NCBI GenBank assembly: GCA_965267505.1
Contig: OZ254081.1
Span: 2,790,001-2,854,000 of the forward strand
Origin: JANQHS01 sp965267505
Lineage (GTDB): Bacteria > Bacteroidota > Bacteroidia > Cytophagales > CCMP332
Reading direction: 5' to 3'
DNA: 64,000 bases
This document shows positions 7,613 through 17,500 of this stretch, one piece after another (the first letter of the stretch is position 1; each line of letters opens with the position of its first letter). The notes below the pieces were generated by a model. That model was not told where the DNA came from. It searched no databases and saw only the letters and a list, made by a program, of their open reading frames with translations. The translations under genes and the position numbers were made by a program.

Positions 7613-9523
7613 GTGAACAGAAGAAAGACCATAGAAGTAAACATTGGAGGAATAAAGCTAGGTGCTGAAAATCCTGTAAGAATCCAATCCATGACCACCG
7701 AGGACACCATGGATACCCAGGCTTCCATTGAACAAAGTATCCGGATAATCAATGCAGGATCCGATTACGTCAGGCTTACGGCCCCCAGCCTTAAAGATGC
7801 CCAGAACTTAGAGGAAATCAGGAATGGCCTTAGGGAAAAAGGTTATCAAACCCCGTTGATCGCTGATATACATTTTACTCCCAATGCCGCCGAGCTTGCC
7901 GCCAGGATCGTTGAAAAGGTACGTGTCAACCCTGGGAATTATGCTGACAAAAAGAAATTCGAAGACATTGATTTCTCTGATGATTCCTATGCCCTTGAGT
8001 TAAAAAGGATAGAAGAAAAATTTAAACCCCTGGTTGAGATCTGTAAAGAAAATGGCACCGCGATGCGGATCGGGACAAACCATGGATCGCTTAGCGATAG
8101 GATCATGAGCAGATATGGAGATACCCCCCTTGGAATGGTGGAGTCTGCTCTTGAATTCATAAGGATCTGTGATATGATGAATTTCCATGAGCTTGTTTTA
8201 TCAATGAAAGCAAGCAATCCTCAGGTAATGGTTCATGCTTATCGTATGCTGATCGATAGGATGGAAAAAGAAGGGTTAAGGCCCTATCCCTTGCATTTGG
8301 GAGTGACAGAAGCAGGAGAAGGTGAGGATGGAAGGATCAAATCTGCCATAGGAATAGGGATGTTGATGGAAGATGGATTCGGGGATACCATTCGGGTTTC
8401 ACTCACGGAGGATCCGGAGTTTGAGATCCCTGTAGCAAGGACCATTGCTTCTAAGTATGCCCATCAAAGTATTTCGGCCGATCCTCATAAATGGAATGAG
8501 GATTTTAGCCCATTTGAGTACAAGAAAAGAAAGAGTCAAGAAATTGATATCGTAGGAGGAGATCATGTGCCGATTGTTATTTCGGATTTCTCAGGGTATA
8601 AAAATGTTCATTGGGATGACCTGAAAACCGTAGGCCATCATTATTTCAAAGGTTTGGACAAATGGAAGGCTGCTGATGATGCCTCGGATTTTATTTACCT
8701 GGGAGATAAGGACCTGGATTTTGAATTACCAGGGCATTTAAAGAAGATCCTGGACTATGGAGTCTGGTCGAATCTGGGTGCCTCCAGAAGAGATATATGC
8801 TATCCCTTGTTAAAAGGGTCTGATGACCATGAGGAGAAATTGAACACTCCTTATTTCCATGAATTGGATCTGGAAGAGTTTAATGGGGCCCTGGAAAAAG
8901 GAATGGATCCCTTAGCAATTTATGTTCTTAGATATTCTTCAAATGAGGGTTACGTAAAAGCCAGGGAGGTTTTTTGGAAGATGATCCATAATGGGATTGA
9001 AAACCCTATTGTGTTGAAGCCAATCATTGAAACAGAAGATGAGGATCCCTGGTTGGTTGAAGCAAGTATTGCAGCAGGAGGCCCCCTTATTGATGGCTAT
9101 GGGAATGGGATATGGGTTGAGTCACACGGAATTACGGATATGACTTTCATAAACAGAAGTCAATTTGGTATCCTTCAAGCCACTAGAACCAGGATTTCCA
9201 AAACCGAGTATATTTCCTGTCCATCTTGCGGAAGGACCCTTTTTGATTTACAGGATACGACCGCCATGATAAGAGAAAGGACAGATCATCTTAGCGGTGT
9301 TAAGATTGCTATTATGGGCTGCATAGTAAACGGGCCCGGGGAAATGGCAGATGCGGATTATGGCTATGTAGGTTCCGGAAGGGGCAAGATAACCCTATAT
9401 AGGGGTAAAGAAGTAGTAAAGAGAGGTATCCCATCTGAGGGAGCTGTTAATGAATTAATTGAATTGATAAGGGAGGACGGTCTTTGGACTGAGCCCGAAT
9501 TAATAACTGAACATGAGAGTTAA
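7613..9523 (+). CDS. ispG: 4-hydroxy-3-methylbut-2-enyl diphosphate synthase (flavodoxin/ferredoxin), long form
   Basis: A 636-residue IspG/GcpE starting at GTG. It converts MEcPP to HMBPP, the penultimate step of the MEP isoprenoid pathway. The N-terminal TIM barrel contains NIGGIKLGAENPVRIQSM-type residues and IADIHF. The C-terminal iron-sulfur domain has C536 and C539 (CPSCG) and C570 followed by NGPGE, giving three cysteines and the glutamate ligand of the 4Fe-4S cluster. At 636 residues it carries the long insertion between barrel and cluster domain known from Bacteroidota, Chlamydiae and plants, whereas proteobacterial forms have about 370 residues. Its end overlaps a small membrane-protein gene by 11 bases. 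Confidence 0.97.
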   Translation: MNRRKTIEVNIGGIKLGAENPVRIQSMTTEDTMDTQASIEQSIRIINAGSDYVRLTAPSLKDAQNLEEIRNGLREKGYQTPLIADIHFTPNAAELAARIVEKVRVNPGNYADKKKFEDIDFSDDSYALELKRIEEKFKPLVEICKENGTAMRIGTNHGSLSDRIMSRYGDTPLGMVESALEFIRICDMMNFHELVLSMKASNPQVMVHAYRMLIDRMEKEGLRPYPLHLGVTEAGEGEDGRIKSAIGIGMLMEDGFGDTIRVSLTEDPEFEIPVARTIASKYAHQSISADPHKWNEDFSPFEYKKRKSQEIDIVGGDHVPIVISDFSGYKNVHWDDLKTVGHHYFKGLDKWKAADDASDFIYLGDKDLDFELPGHLKKILDYGVWSNLGASRRDICYPLLKGSDDHEEKLNTPYFHELDLEEFNGALEKGMDPLAIYVLRYSSNEGYVKAREVFWKMIHNGIENPIVLKPIIETEDEDPWLVEASIAAGGPLIDGYGNGIWVESHGITDMTFINRSQFGILQATRTRISKTEYISCPSCGRTLFDLQDTTAMIRERTDHLSGVKIAIMGCIVNGPGEMADADYGYVGSGRGKITLYRGKEVVKRGIPSEGAVNELIELIREDGLWTEPELITEHES

Positions 9524-9686
9524 GGAGTTTTTTAAACTAGGGCCTGTATTAGGGTATTTCTTCAGAAAAAATGACCCAAATAATAAACCCAATTTCAACC
9601 TCAGGGTAATGCATGGCATTAACAAGATTGCGATACTTGTTTTTCTCGCATCTCTCATATTTTTCCTATTGAGAAAATTCCTTTAG
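9513..9686 (+). CDS. Small single-pass membrane protein, DUF6728-like
   Basis: A 57-codon gene reads from the ATG at 9513, overlapping the end of ispG, to TAG at 9684-9686. It begins MRVKEFFKLGPVLGYFFRK, continues with a polar stretch containing FNLRVMHGINK, and ends in one hydrophobic helix (about residues 39-54) and a basic tail. This layout and the RVMHGINKIA segment resemble the short Bacteroidota DUF6728 family as I remember it. The function is unknown. It sits tightly between ispG and the Nudix gene (four bases to the TTG start), which argues that it is real despite its size. Confidence 0.7.
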   Translation: MRVKEFFKLGPVLGYFFRKNDPNNKPNFNLRVMHGINKIAILVFLASLIFFLLRKFL

Positions 9687-9690
9687 CATA

Positions 9691-10341
9691 TTGAAAATCG
9701 ACCACCTGGTAAATGAACTCGAGATCGCTTTAAATGGCGATTTACCCGGAAGAGAAGCCCAGGTCCAAATGGCTCCAAAAGTTCGAGCCGAAATCGAAAG
9801 AAGGTATAATTACCCGGATGATGCCATTGAGAGTGCAGTACTCCTAGCCTTATTCGAACGAAACAATGAGCTGCACCTTCCTGCAATAGTTCGGACAAAT
9901 ACAGGAGGGGTCCATGGGGGACAGATATCTTTTCCCGGAGGTAGATTGGAACATTATGACCAGGATCATTTCTCAGCCGCTATTAGGGAGACGGAAGAAG
10001 AAATAGGGATAGATGCTTCGGGATCAAGATTCCTGGGTGGTCTAAGCGAATTGTTCATACCAGTTAGCAATTACATGGTCAGACCTTTTTTGGTATTTCT
10101 TGAAAAGGAACCCCAGGATTATCTCCCGGAAGATGCAGAGGTGGATTCAATATTGGAAATTCCCTTAAGCCCTTTCTATAACAAGAAAAATAGAGAGGAG
10201 GGCACCATTACCACCAATAAAGGATTTAAGATTAATGCGCCATATTTTCCGGTAGAAGGGAGAAAATTATGGGGGGCAAGTGCCATGATATTGGGGGAAC
10301 TACTTGGCATTATAGACCAGATAAGAGAAAGAACTCTCTAA
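9691..10341 (+). CDS. Nudix hydrolase, CoA pyrophosphatase-like
   Basis: A 216-residue Nudix protein from a TTG start. The Nudix box runs from the GGR at about residue 83 to RETEEEIG at residues 99-106, giving the metal-binding RExxEE helix. The preceding GGQISFPGG and the following PVSNYMVRPFL match the NudL/YeaB group that cleaves coenzyme A or related dinucleotides to phosphopantetheine and adenosine phosphates. It is cytoplasmic, and the exact substrate is inferred from family membership. It follows the small membrane-protein gene closely and is probably in the same operon. Confidence 0.85.
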   Translation: MKIDHLVNELEIALNGDLPGREAQVQMAPKVRAEIERRYNYPDDAIESAVLLALFERNNELHLPAIVRTNTGGVHGGQISFPGGRLEHYDQDHFSAAIRETEEEIGIDASGSRFLGGLSELFIPVSNYMVRPFLVFLEKEPQDYLPEDAEVDSILEIPLSPFYNKKNREEGTITTNKGFKINAPYFPVEGRKLWGASAMILGELLGIIDQIRERTL

Positions 10342-10374
10342 AATCAGCCTATATTTGCCTTTCAAGCACTTTTC

Positions 10375-10923
10375 TTGAAGGATATCAGGTTCCATAGTGT
10401 CTTAATTGTTGCCTTCTTGCTGGTAATTTTTGGCTCTTGCAGGCAAAAAATGGTTTGTCCTGCATACCACAGTGCCTTTATTCTTGCAGAGGAAGATCAA
10501 GCCGAGTTCTTTTCAAACTTCGTGATCGAGGATAGCTTCCCGGATATTAAATCCGACCTGCGGAAGTTCATGGAGAAGAATAAGTACGGAATTGTTGTAG
10601 AAGTCAGCAAAAAGAAGAAAATGAAGCTCCATGATTATGTTCCAATGGAAGCTATTCTACCCCTGGTCGATTCAACCTTAATGGATTCCACAGGAAAGGT
10701 CCCTGGTGCTCCTGGATATAACCGGGATATGATCGTTTATAATCGAAAATATGGCGAGATCCTTGCTAAAGCAGAGGAGAGGTGGGAAAAAGATGCAGAA
10801 TTCATGAAAAACCAGGGTGATGGTAAAAAGAAAAAGAAAAAGAAACCCAAAGCCGAAGATGATGGGGAAGAAGGGGAAAGCGATGACGAAGATTATTGGC
10901 TGAGCCCTGATGATGAGTGGTAA
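10375..10923 (+). CDS. Putative lipoprotein with Lys- then Asp/Glu-rich tail
   Basis: A 182-residue protein from a TTG start. A signal sequence with a lipobox-like FGSC (Cys22) suggests a lipoprotein. The mature part begins with CPAYHSAFILAEED, followed by the conserved-looking stretch FFSNFVIEDSFPDIKSDLRKFMEKNKYGIV. I recall similar Bacteroidota proteins of unknown function. The C-terminal 40 residues form a striking charge block, polylysine then a strongly acidic run ending in DDEW. It overlaps the following TPR gene by 14 bases. I know no function for it; the neighbouring TPR gene may be a partner. Confidence 0.6.
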   Translation: MKDIRFHSVLIVAFLLVIFGSCRQKMVCPAYHSAFILAEEDQAEFFSNFVIEDSFPDIKSDLRKFMEKNKYGIVVEVSKKKKMKLHDYVPMEAILPLVDSTLMDSTGKVPGAPGYNRDMIVYNRKYGEILAKAEERWEKDAEFMKNQGDGKKKKKKKPKAEDDGEEGESDDEDYWLSPDDEW

Positions 10924-11869
10924 AAGAGTCTTCCTTTTAGTTTCTCTGGCATTTGTCATGTCTTCTTCCTCCAACTATGTCTCAAATGGTGATGGAGGAA
11001 CCGAAAAAACCTTTTTTGCAGCAGTCCTTCTCATGGAGCAAGGTTTTTTTGAGCAAGCCCTGATCCGCCTTGATTCTGTGATAGAAAGGGACTCCACCAA
11101 CATAAATGCCTATTTGATGAAGGGGGTTTGTTATGAGAAAACAGGTTCGCCGGAATTGGCTTTATGGAATTATAGGCTGGGATACCTTTTGGACACGGCT
11201 AATATGGATGCCCTGGATTTTCTTGCAAAAGGGCATTTTCAGATGAATAATCTGGATTCCTCATTGATCTTCTACAAAAAAGCCTCTGAGATAGATCCCA
11301 ATGGAGTTGTTCCTCGTGCAGGTATTCTAAAAGTTTCGGCGGAAATGGAAGATTGGGGCCGGGTTAAAAATTCAGTTGCCTGGCTTCAGACCAAAGGGTA
11401 TAGAAATGCAGAATTAAGCTTCTATAAAGGAAAAGTCAGCCTTCAACTTGATCAAGACACAAATTCGGCCCTAACGGACTTTTCAAGCTCTTTGGCTATG
11501 GATTCTTCTTTTGGACCCTCCTTAAGAGAATTTGGAATAATTATGTTGGACAGGAATCAAATGGATAGCTCCATGTATTATTTCAATAGATATATTGATG
11601 CCAAATGGGATGAAAATGGCGAAATACACCAAAAAAGGGCAGAGGTACATCTATTAAAGCAGGATACCCTGCAGGCATTGATAAATTTGAACGAGGTAAT
11701 TCATTTAGATCCTCAGAATTCACATGCCCATTATATGCGCTCACCGGTCAAGATATATTACAAAGATAGCCTCGGAGCTTGTGAGGATCTAAAAATTGCT
11801 TATCGGGACAGTACTATTAACGATTCTACCCTTTTCTTTAGTTATAATTGCGGAAAATTTCTGGACTGA
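10910..11869 (+). CDS. Exported tetratricopeptide-repeat protein
   Basis: A 319-residue protein with a hydrophobic N-terminus (about residues 6-20) that looks like a signal peptide. It then has at least six TPR units, visible as alternating A/L helices with SLIFYKKASEIDPN-, ALTDFSSSLAMDSS- and ALINLNEVIHLDPQN-type consensus segments. TPR proteins act as scaffolds; no catalytic residues are present. It overlaps the upstream lipoprotein gene and is followed 24 bases later by a TerB-like gene. The likely location is periplasm or outer-membrane periphery, which is inference. Confidence 0.75.
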   Translation: MMSGKRVFLLVSLAFVMSSSSNYVSNGDGGTEKTFFAAVLLMEQGFFEQALIRLDSVIERDSTNINAYLMKGVCYEKTGSPELALWNYRLGYLLDTANMDALDFLAKGHFQMNNLDSSLIFYKKASEIDPNGVVPRAGILKVSAEMEDWGRVKNSVAWLQTKGYRNAELSFYKGKVSLQLDQDTNSALTDFSSSLAMDSSFGPSLREFGIIMLDRNQMDSSMYYFNRYIDAKWDENGEIHQKRAEVHLLKQDTLQALINLNEVIHLDPQNSHAHYMRSPVKIYYKDSLGACEDLKIAYRDSTINDSTLFFSYNCGKFLD

Positions 11870-11893
11870 AACCATAATCACTAAATTTTAAGA

Positions 11894-12361
11894 ATGATCA
11901 AGGAATTTGAAAATCTGAATGATACTGAAAAGGAGATCATGTACCAAGCTCCAGCTTTGGTAACTGTATTAGTTGCAGGAGCGGATAACAAGATCGACAA
12001 ACAAGAAGTAGAGAAAGCTTTGTCCTTAGCTGAATTAAAGACCTATAGATCAAGGAAGGTTTTAAGAGATTATTACCAAGAAGTGTTCAAGACTTTTGAA
12101 AAACAATTCTTGGAATTGGTAATGGAATTGCCTGAGACCGCAGAAGAGAGAAACCCTTTGATCGAAGAAAAGTTGAGAAGGATCAACTTCATATTTCCAA
12201 AACTGGACAAGAAGTTCTCTCAACAATTCTACGCAAGTTTATTGGATTTTTCCAAGACTGTTGCAGAAGCATCCGGAGGGATACTGGGATACTTTGCCAT
12301 CAGTGCTGAGGAGAATAAGTACGTTAATCTTAGGATGATCCGCAGGCCTGAGGGCGAATAG
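11894..12361 (+). CDS. TerB-like helical protein
   Basis: A 155-residue, probably soluble all-helical protein. The N-terminal part (ALVTVLVAGADNKIDKQEVEKAL) has the layout of TerB/tellurite-resistance-like helical domains: a small hydrophobic helix, a D-x-x-I-D-x-x-E calcium-loop-like turn, then a second helix. The rest is charged helices. The same kind of domain forms the N-terminus of the ABC exporter at 14577. The function is unknown, and there is no reason to assume tellurite resistance. A strong hairpin terminator follows 34 bases after the stop. Confidence 0.55.
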   Translation: MIKEFENLNDTEKEIMYQAPALVTVLVAGADNKIDKQEVEKALSLAELKTYRSRKVLRDYYQEVFKTFEKQFLELVMELPETAEERNPLIEEKLRRINFIFPKLDKKFSQQFYASLLDFSKTVAEASGGILGYFAISAEENKYVNLRMIRRPEGE

Positions 12362-12395
12362 GGGATAAGTTAATTCAATAGATATTGAGATTGAA

Positions 12396-12422
12396 GCCTC
12401 CTGAATTCAGGGGGCTTTTTTT
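12396..12422 (+). terminator. Rho-independent terminator after the ispG-TerB run
   Basis: The near-perfect palindrome GCCTCCTGAATTCAGGGGGC at 12396-12415, with one G-T pair, is followed by seven T residues. It closes the plus-strand block of genes that begins near 6884. Confidence 0.8.
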
Positions 12423-12693
12423 ATGAAGTGATGCTTCTGGATTGAAATATGGTTGGGTCAGTTCCGTTCTATTTAGATTCCGTACTTTTAACTAGTGTTA
12501 ATGGAAAATGTTCTTATTTATTATTTTAAGATAGTATTCAAGTAATACTACATTGACTAAGTTGAATTTTAAACTTTGTTAAAAAAATTGTCATAAAACG
12601 CTTAAAATCAATTATTTAAATTATTAAAATTAAAGTATTGATGTATTTGATGCCCTTTTCTGATAATTCGAACAGCAAATGACCTGAGTCTAG
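12423..12693. other. AT-rich intergenic control region
   Basis: This is most of the longest stretch without a gene in the window. It is strongly AT-rich and contains the inverted repeat at 12532-12550 and possible promoter sequence just after it. No open frame, RNA fold or mobile-element remnant was recognised in it. Confidence 0.5.
12532..12550. promoter_or_regulatory. Perfect 7-bp inverted repeat, candidate operator
   Basis: TAGTATT and AATACTA flank a 5-base spacer, giving a 19-bp dyad about 145 bases before the XRE regulator gene. It is immediately upstream of TTG at 12553 and AAACTTTG at 12571-12578, which is one base off the TAnnTTTG -7 box. Autoregulation by the XRE protein is a plausible but untested reading. 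Confidence 0.35.
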
Positions 12694-13023
12694 ATGGATG
12701 AGATATTCGAACGTATGGAGAGGGTAATGAAACAACAGGGATATAGTCGCGGAAAGATGGCAGAGGTTCTCGGGGTTTCCAATGCATCAATTTCTTATTT
12801 GGTCAAGGGTAGGAATAAGCCAGGCCTTGATTCTGTAAAACGCTTTATTGAACAATTTCCAGAAATCGACCCTTATTGGGTTTTAACAGGAAAAGGCACA
12901 GATAAGAAAAATACTGTATCCAAGAATAGTGAAGAATTCAAAGGCTTGTCAGATGAAGATCTACAAAAGATCATCCTGGTTTATAAGGATGACAGCTTTG
13001 TAATCCTAAAGCCTAAAAAGTAA
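12694..13023 (+). CDS. XRE-family helix-turn-helix regulator
   Basis: A 109-residue DNA-binding protein. Residues 5-60 form a five-helix XRE/Cro domain, with the helix-turn-helix in GKMAEVLGVSNASISYLVKGRNKPG. The PGLDSVKRFIEQFPEIDPYWVLTGKG ending of the domain is the common Bacteroidota single-copy XRE type. The short C-terminal tail (about residues 65-109) is charged and has no recognised domain. It is monocistronic, tail to tail with the VTT-domain gene and overlapping it by 11 bases. Its targets are unknown; the 12532-12550 dyad is a candidate. Confidence 0.85.
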   Translation: MDEIFERMERVMKQQGYSRGKMAEVLGVSNASISYLVKGRNKPGLDSVKRFIEQFPEIDPYWVLTGKGTDKKNTVSKNSEEFKGLSDEDLQKIILVYKDDSFVILKPKK

Positions 13024-13597
13024 GACTTGCTCCCTCCCAAACCAGATATCCATAGAAAGCGAATCGGATGAAACGAAAAGCTGCGTAAGTGATATACCTT
13101 TTGAAAGTGTAATCCAGGCTACCGGAGATAAAACTGAATAGGGCAAAAGGCAAAGGGGTTACAGCAGATATGAAGATCAATATTCCCCCAAATCGCTGAT
13201 AATAATTGGAATACTCTTGAAAGGACTCAAACTTTTTGATCTTATCCATCCAATGGGAATTATAAAGTGCCCTGCCCAGGTAAAAGGCAATTGTGCCTCC
13301 TATGTATGATAGAATAGCCAGTATCAATACAACCTGGATAAAATAGGCTAATCCACTTCCTAAGCCCCATATCATGAATAGTTCCGGAGGAATTAGCCCA
13401 AGGATGATTTCAGAACCTAAAAAAATCGAGTAAACAAGTAATTTTTGATCCCGCAATGATTCCAGAACTTCGGCCATATCAGCGGGAATGAATTTTTTGG
13501 CCAAGAGAAAAGCAATGAATAGAGCAGCAAAACCCAAAAGCCCTTTTAGCAAGTTGGATGCAAATAGCTTAATTACCTCTTTTCTGCTGACCTTCAT
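13013..13597 (-). CDS. VTT-domain (DedA/SNARE-associated-like) membrane protein
   Basis: A 194-residue integral membrane protein with about five helices. A re-entrant motif is visible in the order GLIPPELFMIWGLGSG, then YIGGTIAFYLGRALYN and a final FRFIRFAFYGYLVW segment. This is the arrangement of VTT/DedA-family proteins, which have scramblase or lipid-carrier-flippase roles in other organisms. The precise substrate here is unknown. The gene is divergent from the lipoprotein at 13664 and ends 11 bases inside the XRE gene. Confidence 0.75.
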   Translation of the reverse strand: MKVSRKEVIKLFASNLLKGLLGFAALFIAFLLAKKFIPADMAEVLESLRDQKLLVYSIFLGSEIILGLIPPELFMIWGLGSGLAYFIQVVLILAILSYIGGTIAFYLGRALYNSHWMDKIKKFESFQEYSNYYQRFGGILIFISAVTPLPFALFSFISGSLDYTFKRYITYAAFRFIRFAFYGYLVWEGASLTF

Positions 13598-13663
13598 TCT
13601 TTAAAAGCCCGAAAATAATGATTCTTTAGAATGTCCTTTTTTTGTATCAAACAAACCCAAAAA

Positions 13664-14521
13664 ATGAAAAATAAATTCCTCCTGCTATTACTACTTCCAT
13701 TTCTCTTTTCATGCGGAAAAGAGGAAAAGAACTATGAAAATGTGGTGGTTGAAAAAGCAGCAAAAAAGAAGGTAAAAATCCAAAACAGCCTGATTTCCTA
13801 TGGAGAATATGAATTGACCGGTCCTATTTCTATTCAAATAGATAAAGGCTCTGTTGCAATCAATAAGTCTGGAATTAGCGGAAAATTCAGCATTGCTGTT
13901 TCTGAGGAAAGCAAAGGGGATTCACTTCTATTTCCGCTTGTAAGACATGGAAAAAACCAAAGCTTCATTACCACAGCTCCAAAAAAGGATCCTTTTACTC
14001 CAATTGATTGGATAATTACCTTGCCGGATAGTTTTGAAGTCCGGATTCAAGGTGGTGAATTATCGGGCCAAGTAAATGGGGTTACTGGGATCCTTACGAT
14101 CATTAACCAAAAGGGTGATCTAAATCTTAAGGAATTTTCAGGTGCATTGGAGATCAACAATCAGGAAGGAAATATCGAAATGGAAGATTTGATCCTATTA
14201 GGAAGGTCCCTGGTAACAACACAATGGGGAAGAGTAAAGGCAACTATGGGAGGGGATCTTCTTTATGAAATTTCCCTTTCATCCGGAGCTGAAGATGTTG
14301 ATTTCTCCTTAAATGGTTTTGATGTTTCGGGTAGGGTTGAGGTGATCACAAAAGTTGGCTCAAAGGGCCTTGAGGCATATAGAAGCCCTGATTCTGTGGG
14401 CTCATTTATTTCTTCCGGTTTGGAAGTAGAATACCAATTGGAGGCCTTTGATTTTGGAGCTGAACTACCGGTGATTCGCTTGTCTTCTGGAGATGGTCGG
14501 GTAATCTTTTCAAAAAACTGA
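13664..14521 (+). CDS. Lipoprotein with DUF4097-like repeat domain
   Basis: A 285-residue protein read from the ATG at 13664; an in-frame ATG at 13631 would put 11 residues before an obvious signal peptide. The lipobox is LLPFLFSC, so an acylated N-terminus in the outer or inner membrane is expected. The mature part is rich in short beta repeats (GGELSGQVNGVTGILTI, NQKGDLNLKEFSGALEI, NQEGNIEMEDLI). This resembles the DUF4097/DUF2807 beta-helix adhesin-like group, also seen in the larger protein at 26930. The function is unknown. It lies 55 bases before the large ABC exporter. Confidence 0.6.
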   Translation: MKNKFLLLLLLPFLFSCGKEEKNYENVVVEKAAKKKVKIQNSLISYGEYELTGPISIQIDKGSVAINKSGISGKFSIAVSEESKGDSLLFPLVRHGKNQSFITTAPKKDPFTPIDWIITLPDSFEVRIQGGELSGQVNGVTGILTIINQKGDLNLKEFSGALEINNQEGNIEMEDLILLGRSLVTTQWGRVKATMGGDLLYEISLSSGAEDVDFSLNGFDVSGRVEVITKVGSKGLEAYRSPDSVGSFISSGLEVEYQLEAFDFGAELPVIRLSSGDGRVIFSKN

Positions 14522-14576
14522 ACCGACCATTAAAAAATAATATCTTAGGGCTTTCGCTATCAAACCAGCTCAATAA

Positions 14577-17500
14577 ATGAGTGAGAAGCTTCTAAAGGCT
14601 CTTTTACAACTATTCGCACTGGTCGCCAAGGTAGATGGTGTGAAGGTCGAAGAGAGACAGGTAATTAAGGATTTCCTGAGGGAACAGATCAACGAAGATG
14701 CAGTTGAGGGCTATATCCATGTATTCGATGATTTTGCAGCTGAAGATGTAAAGACATCTGACCAGACCAAAATGCTGAAGATCTGTAGCCAGGTCAACCA
14801 GGAATTGACACAGGCTCAGAAAGTGATCATTCTTTTCAGGGTGCTCGAATTGATTCTGGCGGATAAGCATATCTCAAAAACCGAGGATGAGTTCATTCGT
14901 ACCGTCGCGGATACATTAAATCTTGAGTCAAAGCTTTATGAAGAATTAAAGGATTTTGTCCTGGCGGAGGATCTTTATGAACTACCCTTTGATAACCTTC
15001 TGATTATCAATGGAGATGATAAGTATCCGGATAAGGGTTCCAAATACCTTAATGTTGAGAATTTCCCTGGTACTCTTGGAGTGTATAAGGTTCCTGACAA
15101 GGAAATGTACATTCTTAAATACCTTGGAAACTGGGAGATCTTTTTTAATGGAAACCCGATCAAAGAACATCGTTTGTACTTCTTCTCAAGAGGATCAAGT
15201 ATTAGATCAGGCAAGTCAAACCCAATCTACTATAGCGATGTAGTTTCCCTTTTCCTTAAAGAGGTTAGGGAGGTTCATATTTCACTTGAGGCTACGGAAC
15301 TGGAATATGTTTTCCCAGGCAATAAAACCGGATTGAGGGATATCAATATTTCTGAAAGTAACGGGCGTTTGATAGGGATCATGGGGGCTTCAGGATCCGG
15401 AAAATCTACCCTGATGAATGTCCTGAACGGAACCTTTCCACCATCCCACGGAGAGGTTTTGATCAATGGGATCGACATTTATAAAGAGCGAGAAAAGGTA
15501 GAAGGTATTTTTGGCTATGTGCCTCAGGATGACCTCCTTATAGAGGATCTTACTGTTTATCAGAACCTATATTACGCTGCCAAGCTTTGCTTTAGTGATT
15601 ACAGCAAATCAGAGATCCATACCCTGGTTATGAACACCCTTTCCCGTTTGGGTTTGGTTGAAACCAAAGATCTCAAAGTTGGCTCCCCGTTGAAGAAGAC
15701 CATTAGCGGTGGACAAAGAAAGAGGCTTAATATTGGCCTGGAATTATTGAGAGAGCCTTCCATTCTTTTTGTTGATGAGCCTACTTCGGGATTGTCCTCA
15801 AGGGATTCTGAGAACATTATGGACCTGCTTAAGGAACTTTCCCTAAGAGGTAAATTGATCTTCACCGTTATTCACCAGCCTTCATCTGACATCTTTAAGA
15901 TGTTTGACAAATTATTCATCCTGGATCTTGGTGGGTTCCCGATTTATTACGGAAATCCTGTGGAGGCCTTGATCTACTTCAAGAAGATGATCCAGCAGAT
16001 CAATTCAGATCAAGGAGAATGCAAAGAATGCGGTAATGTAAATCCTGAGCAGATATTCAATATCGTCGAAATGAAGGTGGTGGATGAATATGGATCAGAA
16101 ACCGATACCAGGAAGATCCAGCCCAATAATTGGTACCACCACTACAAAGAGAATATTAAGCTAGAGGAGGTAGAGAAGTATTCGGAACGGCCTGAGGGTA
16201 CCCTGAATAAACCAACTCGATTAGGTCAGTTCCTGGTTTTTCTAAGAAGAGACTTCTTTTCTAAGATCTCTAATAAGCAATATGTACTCATTAACTTTTT
16301 AGAAGCTCCTTTCCTTGCTTTTATTCTGGCTTTTATAGTAAAGTATTACAACATTGATCCTTCCCTTGGGTCTGTAGGGTATGTATTCTCAAAAAATGTG
16401 AATATTCCCGCTTACCTTTTCATGGCTGTTATTGTTGCACTCTTTATGGGGCTTACGGTTTCAGCAGAAGAGATCATAAGAGATAGAAAAATCCTAAAGA
16501 GAGAACGATTCCTAAAACTTAGCCGTGGATCATATTTATGGTCTAAAGTAGCCCTGTTGTTTGGCCTTTCTGCAATCCAAGCAAGCCTATTTGTACTTGT
16601 AGGTAACCTTATCCTCGAGATCAATGGCCTTGGGTTTGATTATTGGTTGATATTATTCTCAGCTTCTTGCTTTTCAAATCTTCTGGGTCTGAACATTTCT
16701 TCTGCTTTTAATAGTGCTGTAACGGTCTACATTTTGATTCCGATAATCCTAATTCCTCAGCTCTTACTGGGAGGAGTCCTTGTCAAGTTTGATGAGATTA
16801 ATCCACGCTTGGCTGCACTTGGAAGAGTTCCCCTCTTTGGCGATGTTATGACCAGTCGTTGGGCCTTTGAAGCACTTGCTGTGGCTCAATTCAAGGATAA
16901 TTCTTATGAAAGAGAATTCTATGATTTTGACCGTGTAAAGGCAAATAGTGAGTACAAGACGACCTATTGGATCCCAAAACTCAGAACAAAACTTGATTAT
17001 AACATTCAATTCTTTTCATCGGGAGATGATCACACACAAACCCAATTTCTTGCGAACTCAAAGTTGATCGTTGAAGAATTACTGAGAGAAGGAAAGAATA
17101 ATAAACATGTGGACGTTGCTGAAATTGAGAATATGGATCCGCAGAAACTTTCGCAAAGAGACCTAAGAAAGATCAAAGAATTCCTTACCTATTTGGAGAA
17201 GTATTTTTCAAGGGTGAACGCAAATGCCACCTATAGAAAAGATCAGAAAGTGATTGAGTTTACGGACAACGCTCAGAAAAGGGAAGAATACCTTGCCCTA
17301 AAGGATCGGAACAAAAATGATCAGCTTGAATTATTGATGACCAATAAGACCAAAGCGGAAAGGATAGTTGAGTCTCGTGGGAAGTTGATCCAATTGATCA
17401 ATCCCATCTATAAGTACCCTGAGGTTCCAAGTATGCCTCTTGACTTCAGGACTCATTTTTATGCACCTTACAAGTATTTTGCGGGCAATTTTTATCAAAC

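Noticed and set aside
13631..13663. Upstream in-frame ATG for the lipoprotein at 13664
   Set aside because: It adds a short polar stretch before a perfect lipoprotein signal peptide.
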